A stretch of DNA of 64,000 nucleotides, from NCBI GenBank assembly GCA_013398955.1, contig VWPU01017436.1, positions 19,361-83,360 of the forward strand. Direction: 5' to 3'. How positions within the stretch are numbered: the stretch's first letter is position 1; every line of letters starts with the position of its first letter. The DNA comes from Callaeas wilsoni. Lineage: Eukaryota > Chordata > Aves > Passeriformes > Callaeidae. Under the pieces are notes generated by a model. That model was not told the origin of the DNA, searched no databases, and saw only the letters and a list, made by a program, of their open reading frames with translations. This document shows positions 10,681 to 23,040 of this stretch, in pieces. Made by a program: the position numbers and the translations under genes.

Positions 10681-13334
10681 GTGAGGAGGTTGCTCTGATC
10701 AGTATTCATTTGGAAACACTGAGAACCTGTTGAGGATGTTTCTTCTATGTGAAGCATTTTATAGTTGGAGACCCAGCAGCAGCAGATGAAGCTTTAGGTT
10801 ACGCTTCCAAGTGAAACTGTGCAGCTGACACCTGTAGTTCTTAGCAGAACTTTTCGATCCTGGTCTCCTAGATGTTTTGTTTCCAGAGGCGAATTTTTAT
10901 CTAGATCCCGGATTTGAGCATTAGCTTTTCTTTTATGGTACTGTGTTTGGTGGCTAACAAGACTTCATAAAGAGCAGAATATTTAGAAGGTGAGTGTTAA
11001 TGAGAGAACCTACAGTTAAAAAGCCAATGCGGTTACCCTGTAAATTGTGGTAGTGTGTTGGTTGGTTGGATTATATTCTTCCCTACCAAGAGTCTCTTTC
11101 CCTCCAAGCCAACCCAAAACCTGAAAGTAAGGATATAGATGGGGAAATAGGCTCCATAGTGGCAGTAAGAACTTTTGCAGAGGACTTGGCCAGTAGAAAT
11201 TTTACTGGCCTTTACTATTAGAAATAATTTGTTTTCTTCTCTTTTACTTCAGAAAAATGACTTCCCTTAATTTTGACTGTGCAAGTGTGTGTGGAGAGGG
11301 GAAAATTTTGCCAGTAGTTGGGCAGTTTGTCTGTACAAATTCCAGAGATTTATTCATCCACACATATATGAGATTGCATTATTATGAATAATCACCAAGG
11401 TTGCACTCTGCACATAAGTTCATGTAAGGTTGGATCAGCAGTACTGAATTGAAGCATTCAGATTTTCATGGAATCACTTAGTTACCAATGGGGTTATTTT
11501 TCAATGCTATTCAAAAAAGCTGTGATATGCTTTTTTTTTTTTTAATAGTCTGATATACAGATCAGTATCTAATTGGAAAAGATACTGGATAGGTAGCATT
11601 CCATGGCTTTTTATTGCTGGAGGCTCTGTGAGCATCCTTCTCCTTCAGATGGAGAAAAGTTGTGGTGTGTTGTTTGTAGGATTTTTTCTGTTTTATAGTT
11701 GGTTTGGATATTTTTGTCTGTGTGTGCTTAAAGGTTATGCTGTGCAAATCCACTAGGTGGTAGGCATTAAGCATCTTCTAGCTTACTGCACAGCAGTGAA
11801 ATTTTAAAAGTGTTTTGAAAATAGTTGAAGGGATACTGAAATGCTGCTAGTAGGTGTATTGATTGAATTTTGAGCTTTAGCTTAACAATGCGGATGGCCC
11901 TCTCTTGTGTTAGGAGCTGGAATCTGCTTCTGCATCCACATGCTGGTGAAATTGCTAGTGTTTTAGAGAACTGTGTTTATAGTATGAAAAATAAATGGGA
12001 AGAAAAGGACGTAATTACAGGATTCTTTCCTCGAGGATAGCCTGATGGAATACATGCAGATACTCTTCTGGTGTGACTGGTGCTATTATTTTTGTAAACA
12101 GAGTGTGAATATTGGATATGAAACTGTTACTGATCACTTTGCTCTATTACCCATTTTTGTCTGCTGTTAAATGGGCTGATTTTTTTCTCTCTCCTTCAGA
12201 GTGTTCCATCTGAACCTGGCTTTTACCTTGTCCTGCCATTTTCTACTCATGCGTATACTGGTGCACTGAATCCCAGCTATTCTAAAAAATGAAAAGAAAT
12301 TCTGTTGAGAACTTGAATGATTTAAATTGTCTCCATAGATATAGCACAAACCTCTTCCTGGTACTTACTTATAGGGAAGCATATTTGTACAAAGCTCATG
12401 CCACTTGGCTCAGTTGGAAATTGCTGTTTAAACAACTGATTGTATGGATTGAATGCTGCTCATTGTAGCAGCTATTGTTATGAAAGTAGGTTTATAATTT
12501 TTATAAAATACTGTTTGTTCTGGAATTTTTTTTGTCACTGTATTCAGTAATCATAATGTGAGGAAATTCTTATTTCTTTGACCCCAATCTGAACTTTTGC
12601 TGTGGTGTGTCTGTAGTGCCAGTTCACATTGTGGCATCGTCATGCATAGTTCTATAAAGCTGGTTAAACTCACTTCCTCACCTCTACAGTTCCTACAGCC
12701 CTCAGAAAGTGGAGGCCACTGCTCTTCCAGCCTCTGGTGGTGGTGTCAGTCATTTTACTTGGTTCTACTTGGTTGCTCTCACCTCTCCGTTTCAAGGGTC
12801 AAAAGGCTTTACATTCAGAAGCATTCCCTGGCTGCTCACCCTGTTTCTTAGTACAAATTCACTTTGTTTTCTGAATTTGTTTTATAATTTTTTTTTTGTG
12901 AGTTTAAGCAGTTGTTTGAGGAGCATTATAAATTGGACCCCATTTAGCTCTTATCCTGATGAGTATGATTTCAAAGTCCATTGGGGAGAAGCGACGAGAA
13001 TACAAAAAACTTCTGTAAAACTTTTTGTGGTTATTTTTCTTCCATGCTTTCAGTTTAAAAATCAGTCAATGATCTCTGTGTGAGATTCTTTTCTGCATTG
13101 CATTTTCTAGTAGACATACTGGCACTTGATCTCATAGGAAAGTGGAATGTAAAATAAAGTAAAATTTGCTTCACTGGATATAGAAAGAGACTTTTGTAGT
13201 AAATGTAATTGTACGTCAGCAGATAGCGCTAACTTTTTCCGTGTTAAATGTATCTTGATTTTAGTGGGTCATATGTGGTCACAGAATTCATCAGGTATGC
13301 AAACCTGTTTTTGTTTGATTCACTTGACACACAG
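10681..13334. other. presumed intron
   Basis: AT-rich, with a T12 run near 11530. Reading frames at 12597-13083 are open but have no paired splice sites. Nothing else identifiable. Confidence 0.35.
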
Positions 13335-13395
13335 GAGCTGACAGCGTCTCTGGAGATGATGTATGGTCAAGATTCTGAAGCAGATGACTCAGGAG
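13335..13395 (+). CDS. weak candidate exon, acidic
   Basis: A cag acceptor precedes 61 open bases encoding ELTASLEMMYGQDSEADDSG and ending at GAG|gtattt. The entry phase is 0 and the exit phase 1. It cannot be spliced together with the next candidate, because the intron between them would be only 59 bases, so at most one of the two is real. Confidence 0.2.
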
Positions 13396-13454
13396 GTATT
13401 TCAACAGTTCTTTGAGTGGAAGGGTACTAAAACAAAGAAATTATTTTGTGTCAG

Positions 13455-13512
13455 AAATAATATGGACACAACTCTGCAAATTCTTGCTGACTGGTTCAGT
13501 GACATCTTAAAG
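13455..13512 (+). CDS. candidate exon alternative to 13335-13395
   Basis: The segment follows ttttgtgtcag and ends at a strong AAG|gtaaga donor. The open frame encodes NNMDTTLQILADWFSDILK, a helical, protein-like stretch with a tryptophan. It leaves in phase 0, which fits the exon at 16809. Entry needs two bases from an upstream exon, which none of the called exons supplies. The acceptor has a poor pyrimidine tract. Confidence 0.27.
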
Positions 13513-16500
13513 GTAAGATGAGCAATCAGTCTTTCCTGTTGGTGAAAATGATGAACTACGACACTGTCTATCCAAGCTTGTGAGGAATAGGCATTAGCAG
13601 GGACAACCGTCTGAGGCAGGGAGATTGTGCATATGAACAATGGCTCTAAATCTCAGTGTTTCAATGCAGAGGGAAAGGTAATTCATTGAGGAACAGAGTG
13701 TTAATTTTCCTTTTTTCTTGGTGCAGTAAACTGGAGTTTATACAAAAGATGTCCTCTCAAAAGAAAACACAGATGTCACTTTTATGCAAGTATAATTTTG
13801 GGTGTGCTCTTCCATCCTGGTTGTGTGACTGAAATGCTTTAATTAGTCCTTTCAAGTGGCCTTTGGCTAGAAAGATTTCAGATTTTAAAAGATTCTAGTT
13901 CAAAAATGTTGCTGAAGGTGATGATTAAAAATTACTGTAAAGAGCAGCCAATCTGACTGGATGTGGTATAGGTATAGGCTGCAGACAAGTATATAATAGA
14001 TTTTCTTCCTCATTGAAATACTGAGTATGGGGAATTTATACAAATAAAGTGCACACCATTCTGCAATAGCATTCTGATGCTCTGTCTCAGTCTGAGTTGT
14101 AGGAGGTTTGGAGCAATGAAGTTGGGTGCAGGTTATTTGTCTTAAAAGGAAATGGATGGTGCAACTGGATTACCATTCACTGAGTTCTGCTTGTGAAGAA
14201 AGCACAGACTAGGGGGGTAACTTTGAGACTTTCCTATCTCTGTGCTTAATATCTATGTTTTTACTCAGTTTAGGATTCAATCTTCCTGGAAAGACTGCCA
14301 GCTGCTCCTTCTCCATTCCTGCAGGCCCAACTTCCTCGATCTCCTTCTTGTCACTATTGCAGGCAAATGTTCTGTTTGTGTCAGCACAACCTCCCTGCCC
14401 ATGTGAGTTGTATATAATCACAAGAGTTGTGCCCTGTCACAGTGAATAAGTTTCCTGCTCTTGCATTTCATTGTACCCAGAGCACTTGCTGTAGCCAGAT
14501 GCAGCAGTTTAGACTTGGTGCATGTCATGTGGAGTATAATGTTAATGAATATAATTACTTACATCTGTTTATAATCATGTTGATTATTAGAGGGGGCAAA
14601 CAAACATGCACGTGGGTTTCTGTGATTGCAATTCAGAGTGGTATTCTGCATGTAGAAGCATGGCTGGAGTTTGTTAGTAAAGTGACAACTTTGGTTTATC
14701 TATTTGAAATCTGAACTTTTCTGCAAAATCTTTATAGGTACAGGAAATATACAGAAATTCAGTATGGATCGGTAGGGCACTGGTTGGTATATCAAGGAAG
14801 AAATTTTCATTTATCCTTCTTTGTCACTTCAACTTTTGCTATGCAATTTTTCTGTTGCAATTTAACTTCTACCTCCTTTAAAAAAAGGGTGAGCGATTGT
14901 GTAGAGAAAATGCTTCTTTGAAGTGTTTCCCTTCTCTTTATTTTAAATACATACCCCTCTTCCTCTCTTTCTGAATCAGAATTAATCTACTGTAGCATCT
15001 ATGAGAATCTATACAGTAGGAAATGTGTCAGTGACAGACAAGGAAATTTTCAGAGCCTTGAAACATGACTTCTTTCCAGCATGTGTCTCCAGGCTTTTGA
15101 GAGCAACACTGTTTGAACTCGCTGTTCAAGTTTTTATTTTTAGTTCCTTTAAGCTTAAGACAGTAAAACATTTTCACAATATTTAGTGGAATACACAAGT
15201 CTGATAGGTAAATGAACAAGGTGGGGTTTGCAGGTTTCTCTTATGTCTGTGTATCTTGCGTGTTAAATACAGGACCAGGTTTCTATTTTAGTTTTGGTTG
15301 CCAGTGTCATATCTCTTCTTCTGCAGATATGAGCAATAAAACTTCACTACAAACAATATTCAGTGCAATTATAAGCTGATCTTACTGATTTTTCTTTGAC
15401 CCATTCTGCATTTTATATCTTGAAGTTATTTCTGACTTTTATGAAAGTACTTAGGGTTTCCTGGTGAAATCTTTAACCTCACACCACACTTGATAAACCG
15501 TGTGGTAGATCCCAGGACTGTCTTCATCTCAGGCAGTACCATATAGGAATGGAAATCTTGTGTATCGTTGTGTGGGCAGCACATGTTGATTTTTTACATG
15601 AAACTCAGTAGGAGAGGGATTTTGATTCTTTTACTGTTTCATATTTTGATAAAAAGCAAAATGAGATTAGGAAAATAAAACCCAGTCAAGGGAATAATTA
15701 ACTTTATTTTTGCCTGGTGAATCTCAAATCTGTTAGTTCTAGAAATTGTTCTATTACTCAAGTGTGAAGTGAGATCTGACACAAATCCTGATTATATTTC
15801 CAGTAGGTCTAACTCTTTGCATTTCTTGCTTGTTTCTGCTGTCTGATTGCTAGCTTCTTATTTTCAATTGCAAGGCTGATTTCTTGGGTGAGTTTGGGTT
15901 TTTTTTCCTTTTCTATTCTTTGACATGTTGTAACCTGATGCCATAAGCATCTTCAGATTCAGAGGAAGTGGTTTGCCGTGGGGATGAAATTCTTGAGTTG
16001 ACTTAACTAAGAAATACTGGGAAAACTGGTTCTTCCCTCTCTATGTGCTGAGAAGCTTTCTCTGAGCTTTACCAAATTTTTGTGCATGTGCTGAAAATGC
16101 AGGTGAAAATTCTGTTTGAAATAATGGGATCGCCTCTCTGGGTCCATGTGTATGCATACATTTACTTTTTCTGGTCTTAAGAGATTACTAATTCCTCATC
16201 ACTTTCATTTTGCATGGGGCAAGTGCTCTTGCCTTACTGGTACTCTTCTTCTGTGCTGATGTTAGCCTTTTTCTCAGTTATTTACGTTTTCCAATAAGCA
16301 TTTCCTCCATTCTCTTTTGCTCACTCTGAGGTACTTGCATTGTCTCTGCAATGAGAGTCCCTGCTGTGCCAGAGAATGGCCCTTTCAGTAAACGTTGCAC
16401 CTGTCCTTTGATGTAGCATCATACTAACAAAAAACCCAGGAGTTTAGCCTGCTTGTGACTGCTCTTGGTGATAGAATCAATGACTCTCACTGCTTGTGTG

Positions 16501-16808
16501 CTTTAATGTTCCATATCCATTTAACTGTGCTAGCCTTAGAAAAACCTCTTTAGTAGCATGTGGTTTATGAAATTGGACTTCTGCATAGAAGTACCAGGCA
16601 GTTTTATTCTATTGAATCTCTTGGATGAACTCTTAGACTTGCTAACTTCTCTTTTATAATCTCTATAGGAAGAGAGAGAAAAATCTGATAAAAGAATTTT
16701 TCCATTAACAATGGAATTTGTCAGTAAAGGTTTTATGTCTTAGATGTTGGTGTGTATAAATGAAGAATGACTCTCGATCTTTACTCTCTCTCTCTCTCTC
16801 TAACTCAG
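13513..16808. other. presumed intron
   Basis: AT-rich, no repeat recognised. It ends in a (CT)9 microsatellite at 16784-16801 that forms the pyrimidine tract of the next exon. Confidence 0.35.
16784..16801 (+). repeat. (CT)9 microsatellite serving as polypyrimidine tract
   Basis: Eighteen bases of perfect CT repeat followed by aactcag, directly upstream of the exon at 16809. Length changes here could alter splicing efficiency; that effect is inferred. Confidence 0.6.
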
Positions 16809-16883
16809 TCCAGGAGCATGATGAAGCACTATGAGCAAAGCATGATCACTGTCATACACAACAGATACTTGGCCAGTGTTGAG
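16809..16883 (+). CDS. internal exon, strong splice sites, gene unidentified
   Basis: Seventy-five bases between a (CT)9-aactcag acceptor and a GAG|gtgagt donor, phase 0 at both ends, 25 codons. It encodes SRSMMKHYEQSMITVIHNRY then LASVE, a basic helical segment compatible with the end of a coiled coil or a helical bundle. The splice signals are among the best in the window and the frame has no competitor of similar quality. It most likely belongs to the same plus-strand gene as 813-980. Protein family not recognised. Confidence 0.5.
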
Positions 16884-17629
16884 GTGAGTTTATGCCTTAT
16901 TTACTTCTGTCACACTGATCTATGCAGGTAACCCTTTATGATACAATTTATTTTTGATAAATGTCCTTTTATCTTTTTAGAAGAAAATTCTAGGAGAATA
17001 TTGGTGATGAGAGGTTAGTTGGGTTAAAGCTTTAGAATCCCAGTGGTACATTGCCCTACTCAATGCTTCATTTCATACATTTAAATACAAAGATACTTTC
17101 TTAAAAAATGAAGCAGTGAAAGCTGGAATCTCTAGATTCGTGACAAATCAGTAGTATGTAGCTTAAGGAGATTGAGCTTTAAGTAGAATGTTGGTTTTTC
17201 AGAATATTGTTAATGTAATTAAAAAGAAACACAATAAAAACCCTCTTTTGTGGGAAGTACCCTGAAAAGCTGAGTTCAAACAGGCTCCAGGCTGTTTCTT
17301 TAATGCATTTGAGTAAAACATTAAATATAGAAAGATTTAACAATTTCTGATTTTTTTCTTTTCCTCCTAGTTCAAAAAACCAGGCAGAGGAATGACTGAA
17401 TAGAAGACATGTTATTAACAACTTATTATCTGTTAAGAAAACTGTGAAAAACTTAAAGGTGGAAGCTGTTTGACAAGAACAATTTTGAGAAAGTATGAAA
17501 ATGTTATAGTGTTGGTAATTTTGTCTGTTAGGAAACATTAATTTTGTTTACTCCAAGTAAGCTGTAACCATGTAGAACAGTTTGTTTTTTCTGAATTCAG
17601 TTTTGCCTTTAAATGTGTCAGTTTTACAG

Positions 17630-17766
17630 GCCCCTGAGACCAAGCTTGAATGGTTTAAAAATCAAAAAACCGTCACTAACCAATCATCAAGAAAAAAAGA
17701 GAAATACATAGACTTTCCTGTTTCCATCTCCAGCCATGACACGGTGCTTTTAACTAATTCCCTCTG
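17630..17766 (+). CDS. candidate exon, Lys/Ser-rich linker
   Basis: The segment follows tgtgtcagttttacag and ends CTCTG|gtgaca, 137 bases, phase 0 to phase 2. The 45 codons encode APETKLEWFKNQKTV, then a lysine-rich stretch, then IDFPVSISSHDTVLLTNSL. The phase fits both the preceding exon (16809-16883) and the short exon at 17898. If the donor were not used, the frame would stop two codons later. Looks like a disordered linker; no domain recognised. Confidence 0.4.
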
Positions 17767-17897
17767 GTGACAGGTGCTGTTCACAGCATGAACAATTTTG
17801 TCCAACTCTTTCTACTGTGCCAATTGCTTTTAACTTTGTTGATAACGTGTATATCTTCTCCTTGGTGACAGAAGTCAACGTCTGTTCCAATTTTCAG

Positions 17898-17932
17898 GGT
17901 TCCCCACTATTCCTCAGAGAGGTTTAAAGAAG
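17898..17932 (+). CDS. candidate micro-exon
   Basis: Thirty-five bases between gttccaattttcag and AAG|gtaaat, with a 131-base intron before it. Joined to the previous exon it completes a Trp codon and encodes VPHYSSERFKE, leaving in phase 1. Good splice signals, but short enough to be chance. Confidence 0.32.
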
Positions 17933-20900
17933 GTAAATACTATTTCAGCTTTGCTGCTGTTGGTTTGATTGCACAATAATTATTCTAATGATGATGCTTA
18001 AGGAAAAAAAGAACCTGGACATTTGCCTCTGAGCGTTGTAAAGGGGCAGTAAGCTCCCAAGAGGGATTTAAAATGAGATGCACTAAGGAAACCTATTGGG
18101 AAAAGAATTCTTGAGTAACAAGGTGACATGAAGAAAATGCCTGCTTGTGGGAGAAAAAAGTGAATGAATTATGGAACCTGGTGTCGGTGGTAGATTAGTG
18201 ATGTTGCTGTTACTTTTATATGTGATCAGCTAATTAAAATAAATTAAAAAAAGCTCTTTGACTTGGGAAACAAGTAGGCAAAAGGCTAGAACATTTGGCT
18301 TGTCACATAAATAAAGGGAACACCTTTCTCAGTGATTAAGTTTTCAGAGATTCTCTTGGGTTTCCAGGAAGGAGATTGAGTAAAATACGTGTTTGAGAAT
18401 ATATTCAACTCCAGAACTGTTATATGGAAGCTGTTTTTAAATCCTGATAGAGTAGATTGCTGTTGCTTGGTATAATAGCAGAATGAGAATTATACACAGA
18501 CTTTGCTATTCCTAATGCAGTCTGATGATTACAGCGATTTTGAAATTACATTAAAAAAACCTTCCTCTTAACGTAAAATTCAATTCCAACTGTCATAGAC
18601 AGGGAATTGTACTACTTGTTGGCAGCTGAGTTTCCTGAAGGGTCATTCTGGAGACAAATGGTGTAATTGTGAGAAGTATGAGAGCTGAGGAAGATTTTAC
18701 CCCTCCCTGGTGGTATGGGCTGTGCTGAAATGAGCACCTCAGGTGACAGAGCAGGAAAGTTTCACCCATGGTTCCCAGACTGGATCAGGTTTGTGCCTCC
18801 TCTGTAACTGTGTCAGTACTGCTCAGTGCTCCTACTTTCTGCATGATCACAAAAGGATGGAGCTGGTGACTGATGTGCTACCAAGGACTCCTACCAACCT
18901 GCAAACTAGTCTCCTCCAGTCTGGCCAGAGCTGGCGCTGGCTGCCCTCATGGAAGGGGATAGAAACTCAGGGTCTGGCTTTTATTTTGACAGTAGACAGT
19001 CCCAAAATATGTTGTGAACCAGGAAGGGGGCAGCAACTAGTAACAGGTAAAAAGCAGAAAGGCAGAGAAGAAAAAATAGGCAACCTGGCAGAACTAAAGT
19101 TCTTCAAAACAGCACTGAATGTCTTTTTATATTTATAATTTTTTTTAAAATTTGAGAAGTTTTGCAGTTTGTATTCTTTGCTACCTTATGAGCTTTAATA
19201 GTTTCTTAGTGCACTGTATGCCAGGGAGGAAAAAGCAGCCTACTTTCCTGCATTAGGAGGACAGCACCTCCTCCACCTTCTTATTGTCTTCTGGCACTGT
19301 ATTGCTGCCCCCCCAACTCGGGAAAGCTCCCAAATTTGAAAAGCCACAAGCTACCCAGCAAGTGCTCATGTTCCCATGCAGAGACTTTGCATGAGCAATT
19401 AATATATTTGAACTGGTTCGCTGAGTACCAGCTGTAGCTCCAGGTATGTGGGCAGATCTTGGGAAATACTGGCAGTTCCATTATCTCTACAGTGATGGCT
19501 TCAGTAAAGCCTCTTGTGCTGTCATAGTTTCACAACAATTCCTAACAGAGATGTGAACTGCTAGTTGATGGGTAACCACTGTCGGTTACCTGTACCGAGA
19601 AGATGAAGCTGATACATATAAAAGTCACTTTTCATTGTCTTTTATTCCCCATTTAGAGAGCAGTTGCTTAAAATTAAGTAATTTTTCTATTTGCATGAAT
19701 GAATGATGAAATAGATTAACTAAAGTGTAGCTTGATAGCATACATGTTTATGAATTATTAACATGGTAGGATTTAGTTAGAACACTTTTGCTACCATTAT
19801 TCAGATCTTGCTCTGTTCTAGAGGGTTTTTCACATAGAAGTGAGGACAAAAGAAAATGTAAAAAACCCCACCAAAACCAACCAAAAAACCTCAGAAGAAA
19901 CAAATGCAGTTGTACAAATGATTGATTCTTCTTGAAGAGAATATCTGGGGTGCAGCAAGATAGGCATTCGAGTACCTCATCCAAGTTCACCAGGTGAATT
20001 TCAGACTGCTTCACATGTAACTAATGTTCAGTTCAGACTTGGTGTTGCATTGATTATTTGATGGAAAATTCTTAGTATTGTGTTCAGCAGTTGCCAGTTT
20101 GATGTTGAGCATCTGAAATTGTGTTCTCTCTTATTTCATAGCAGTGCCATTTCAAAAATGGAGATGGTGATTTTCCGAGTTCTCTGCTGATCTGTGTCCC
20201 AAGAGCCCAGCACTGACATAACACGTTTCCTTTTGCTGTCTATGTAATCTCTCAGAACACAGGCATTTTCAGCCTAACCTGCAGGCAGTGTCTGAAAAAT
20301 GCTGTACTCATACCTGCTTCTAGGCAATAGTGAAAACTGGGGAGATTTTACTTGGTTTATGAGTACGAAGTTCACATTTGAGTGTGCTTGCTCCTCAACA
20401 TTTCTTTAACATACAACTTGGGCAGGGGCTTTTCAGTCATATTTTTAAAAGTCTATTTCTTTTGACCTGTAGAAGTTTCTTCTGACATTATTTTTTTCCT
20501 CTTGTTTCTGTGTAAGGGAAACTTGAGCCCCTTGCATATTTTACCCTACTGTAAAATTAGAAAAGAATCTTTCCTTGCCATTTTTTAATATCAATCCATT
20601 TTCATTTGGAACCCGAAGAATCTCCTTGACTGATGTTTAGTTTTGTTAAACTAAAGGGGAAAACCCACCAGTGTTATGTATTAGATATCTTTTCATTTAC
20701 AGCTTTGCATACAAAACCAGGAATTTGGCATAAATGATGATGGAACACATGAGGTAGATGTTGTCATGGTATGACAATTGTCAGATGAGGAAGAAAAGAC
20801 TGTTCTTGTTTAGAGGTGGTTGGTTGGATTTTAAAGTGAAATATTTCATATGAAGTGCTGGGCTGAGAAAATGTTCTTAATTGACTATTTCCATAATTCT

Positions 20901-21245
20901 AGATAGCCTGCACAAATAGAACAATGATTGAGGAGGTAGAAAGCCCCAGAGTTTTCTTAATATTTAACTCAGATCTCAGAAGGAGCAACTAAAAATTGAA
21001 TGATACAGTGTTATGGACTTGGAGAACAAGTCATTGAGATTCAGCCTCAGAGGAGGTATTTGTATTTAGAAACTTATTTTTTCTGAAGTCAGGAAGTTGA
21101 CTTTTTTCATCTGTTTTACTGCACAATGACTGCACCGTGTTTGAGCATTAATAAAACAGCTAAATTCAATTTTAATCACATAAATGCAGTTGAAAAATTG
21201 TACTGTGCCCTTAATTCTTTGGTTTGGTTTTCTTTTTTTGTGCAG
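17933..21245. other. presumed intron with weak exon-like pieces
   Basis: AT-rich apart from a more G+C-rich part at 18690-19050. That part carries a frame running into the possible exon 18993-19046 (phase 1 to 1, DSPKICCEPGRGQQLVT, donor ACAG|gtaaaa). Another opening at 20703-20753 (LCIQNQEFGINDDGTHE, donor GAG|gtagat) has good signals but a phase that fits no neighbour. Neither is firm enough for its own call. Confidence 0.3.
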
Positions 21246-21285
21246 CAAGTTTTCCTATGCCTCTGAAACCAATCTACAGATATAA
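21246..21285 (+). CDS. weak candidate micro-exon
   Basis: A strong acceptor (tggttttctttttttgtgcag) precedes 40 bases encoding SFPMPLKPIYRY with donor ATAA|gtgaac. The exit phase (2) fits the next candidate at 21813, completing a Lys codon. Short, so chance is a real alternative. Confidence 0.25.
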
Positions 21286-21812
21286 GTGAACCCTTCATGA
21301 TACAAATTGTTGTTGCTGTTTTCATTCTTTCTACTCTCAGCTGTTATTCTCTGCCTGCCTTATGGCAGCAATTGGTGTCTTCTTGAAATCCATGTGCAGA
21401 CCCTTTTCTGAAGTTTATCCTTGCCCAGGGTCTCAGTGACTATTTGGGAATAAGAAGCAGATCTGTGCACCTTCATGCTTCACAATTTGGCTCACCAACT
21501 TTGAAGTCAATCTTCACTAACTTTACTTTCTCTTGGATGCTGATCATGAGCACATAATTTTATAGCCTCATATCTCTGCATTCTTTACCTGGCTGCCTGT
21601 CTTTCCTCAGGTTCATTTTCTCATGTAACTATTTTCTAAAATCTTTCAGTCTTCTGGCCAAGAGTGAAGACCAAATAATAAATCCCTCTTTCTTAGTTAT
21701 ACCTGTGTATTAATGATCTACCAGCTTTACAGAGATGACTGTTTAAGCATAGGGCTAAATTACAAGAGTTGTGTTCATTATGATCTTCATGTATCCTGTT
21801 TACTGTGTTTAG

Positions 21813-21873
21813 GATAAGAAACTGGCATTATACAGTAGCAGGCCAACACAGCTGTAGTGGCTCCAGTGTCCTG
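21813..21873 (+). CDS. weak candidate exon
   Basis: Between tactgtgtttag and CTG|gtaggg, 61 bases, phase 2 to 0, encoding IRNWHYTVAGQHSCSGSSVL. The phases fit on both sides. A second frame is also open for 14 codons, so the call is tentative. Confidence 0.25.
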
Positions 21874-22893
21874 GTAGGGTAATTTGTGTATCACTTCATA
21901 TCACATATACAGTACTGTAAATAATCTTGTTTTATTACATGACTTCCCTACAGTACGTCTTTTAATAGCTTCACTTCAACCGTTCTCTGCACTGGTGAAA
22001 GAATTTTTGATAATGCAGAGGACTCTCTACCAAATCCTTCTGCAAAATTATTTCCAATGGGACACTACCATGGAAAACAGAAAAATAAAACACGCAGCAT
22101 TTGAGCAGGGAGGTTGTCCTGTAAATAGTGTATCTTACTGCTCATTATAGTTGATGGATTTCTTTTATTAAAAATTAAGTGAATCTCATGAAACACACAA
22201 TACTATAGGAAAGAAGATTCAGCACTTCGTGACTGAACATCAGGGCCAGCTAGGGCATTTTAAATGTGTTTCACAAAACTTGTACAGAACCATCTGCCCA
22301 GAGCAGCGTTCAGGATTGTGCATAATAATCCTTGGATACTAAAACCCCCTAACTTTCTCTCATGCCTGAGGGAAACTTACTTCAAGGATGTAGAAAAGAT
22401 TTCTTGGGACATTAAAACTAGTTGCTTCACTTCTGCTTTCTGTAAAATTTCTGCTGTGATAACGTTTTATAAATAAGGTCTGAAGTACGCAAGTAAAAAT
22501 TTTAATGGCCAGTTTCAGGGTATTATACTTCTCTGTTCTCCTGTAACAGGTGCCCTCTGTGCAAAGAGCTGCTCTTATCTCAAGAACCATTAATGAATTT
22601 AGCTGGTATTGTTTTTAGCAGGGATTAGTAAGTTTTACAGCTATTAATAAGACCAAATTTCTTTGACATTTTTTACCTGATGAAAATAAGCATTTGATTT
22701 TGATTTTGTCAGGTGATACAATACTAATCAATACAGCACTGCTGTCAGTTTTTAAGGGTTCATTCTGGATGTGTATACATGCACGTGCCCTAACCACTAA
22801 AGTCAACTAGAAAACAATCTGTGCTGCCTGCAGAGCACAGAAATACAGATGAGAGTTTTACTAAGAACTGTAATACTAATAAATATCTTTCAG
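21874..22893. other. presumed intron
   Basis: AT-rich. Frames at 21884-22150 and 22264-22476 are open but not splice-flanked. Nothing recognised. Confidence 0.3.
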
Positions 22894-23040
22894 CTGTTTC
22901 TTGGGGAATCTTTTAGACCTCTGGCTGTTAATCCTTGTCCCAGTTCTTGGGGAAAATCTATTTTGCTTCAAAGTGCTTTATCTATAATCAGCTTATTTGG
23001 AATTAATCTCCATGCCCATCTGCAGGCTCCTGACAGACTG
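22894..23040 (+). CDS. candidate exon, hydrophobic helix
   Basis: The segment follows aatatctttcag and ends CTG|gtaatt: 147 bases, 49 codons, phase 0 to 0. It begins LFLGESFRPLAVNPCPSSW and continues with a hydrophobic helix (LLQSALSIISLFGINLHAHL). Joined to 24616-24851 it keeps phase. The composition suits a helical-repeat or bundle domain. No family recognised. Confidence 0.35.

Noticed and set aside
13335..13512. Using both 13335-13395 and 13455-13512 as consecutive exons
   Set aside because: The intron would be 59 bases, below the usual vertebrate minimum, and the phases do not join.
18521..18575. Opening after a good acceptor reading SDDYSDFEITLKKPSS
   Set aside because: It ends in TAA just before the only GT, so it cannot be an internal exon and has no polyadenylation signal.
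18743..19138. 131-codon plus-strand frame
   Set aside because: No promoter or homology. At most its inner part 18993-19046 may be an exon, and that is weak.
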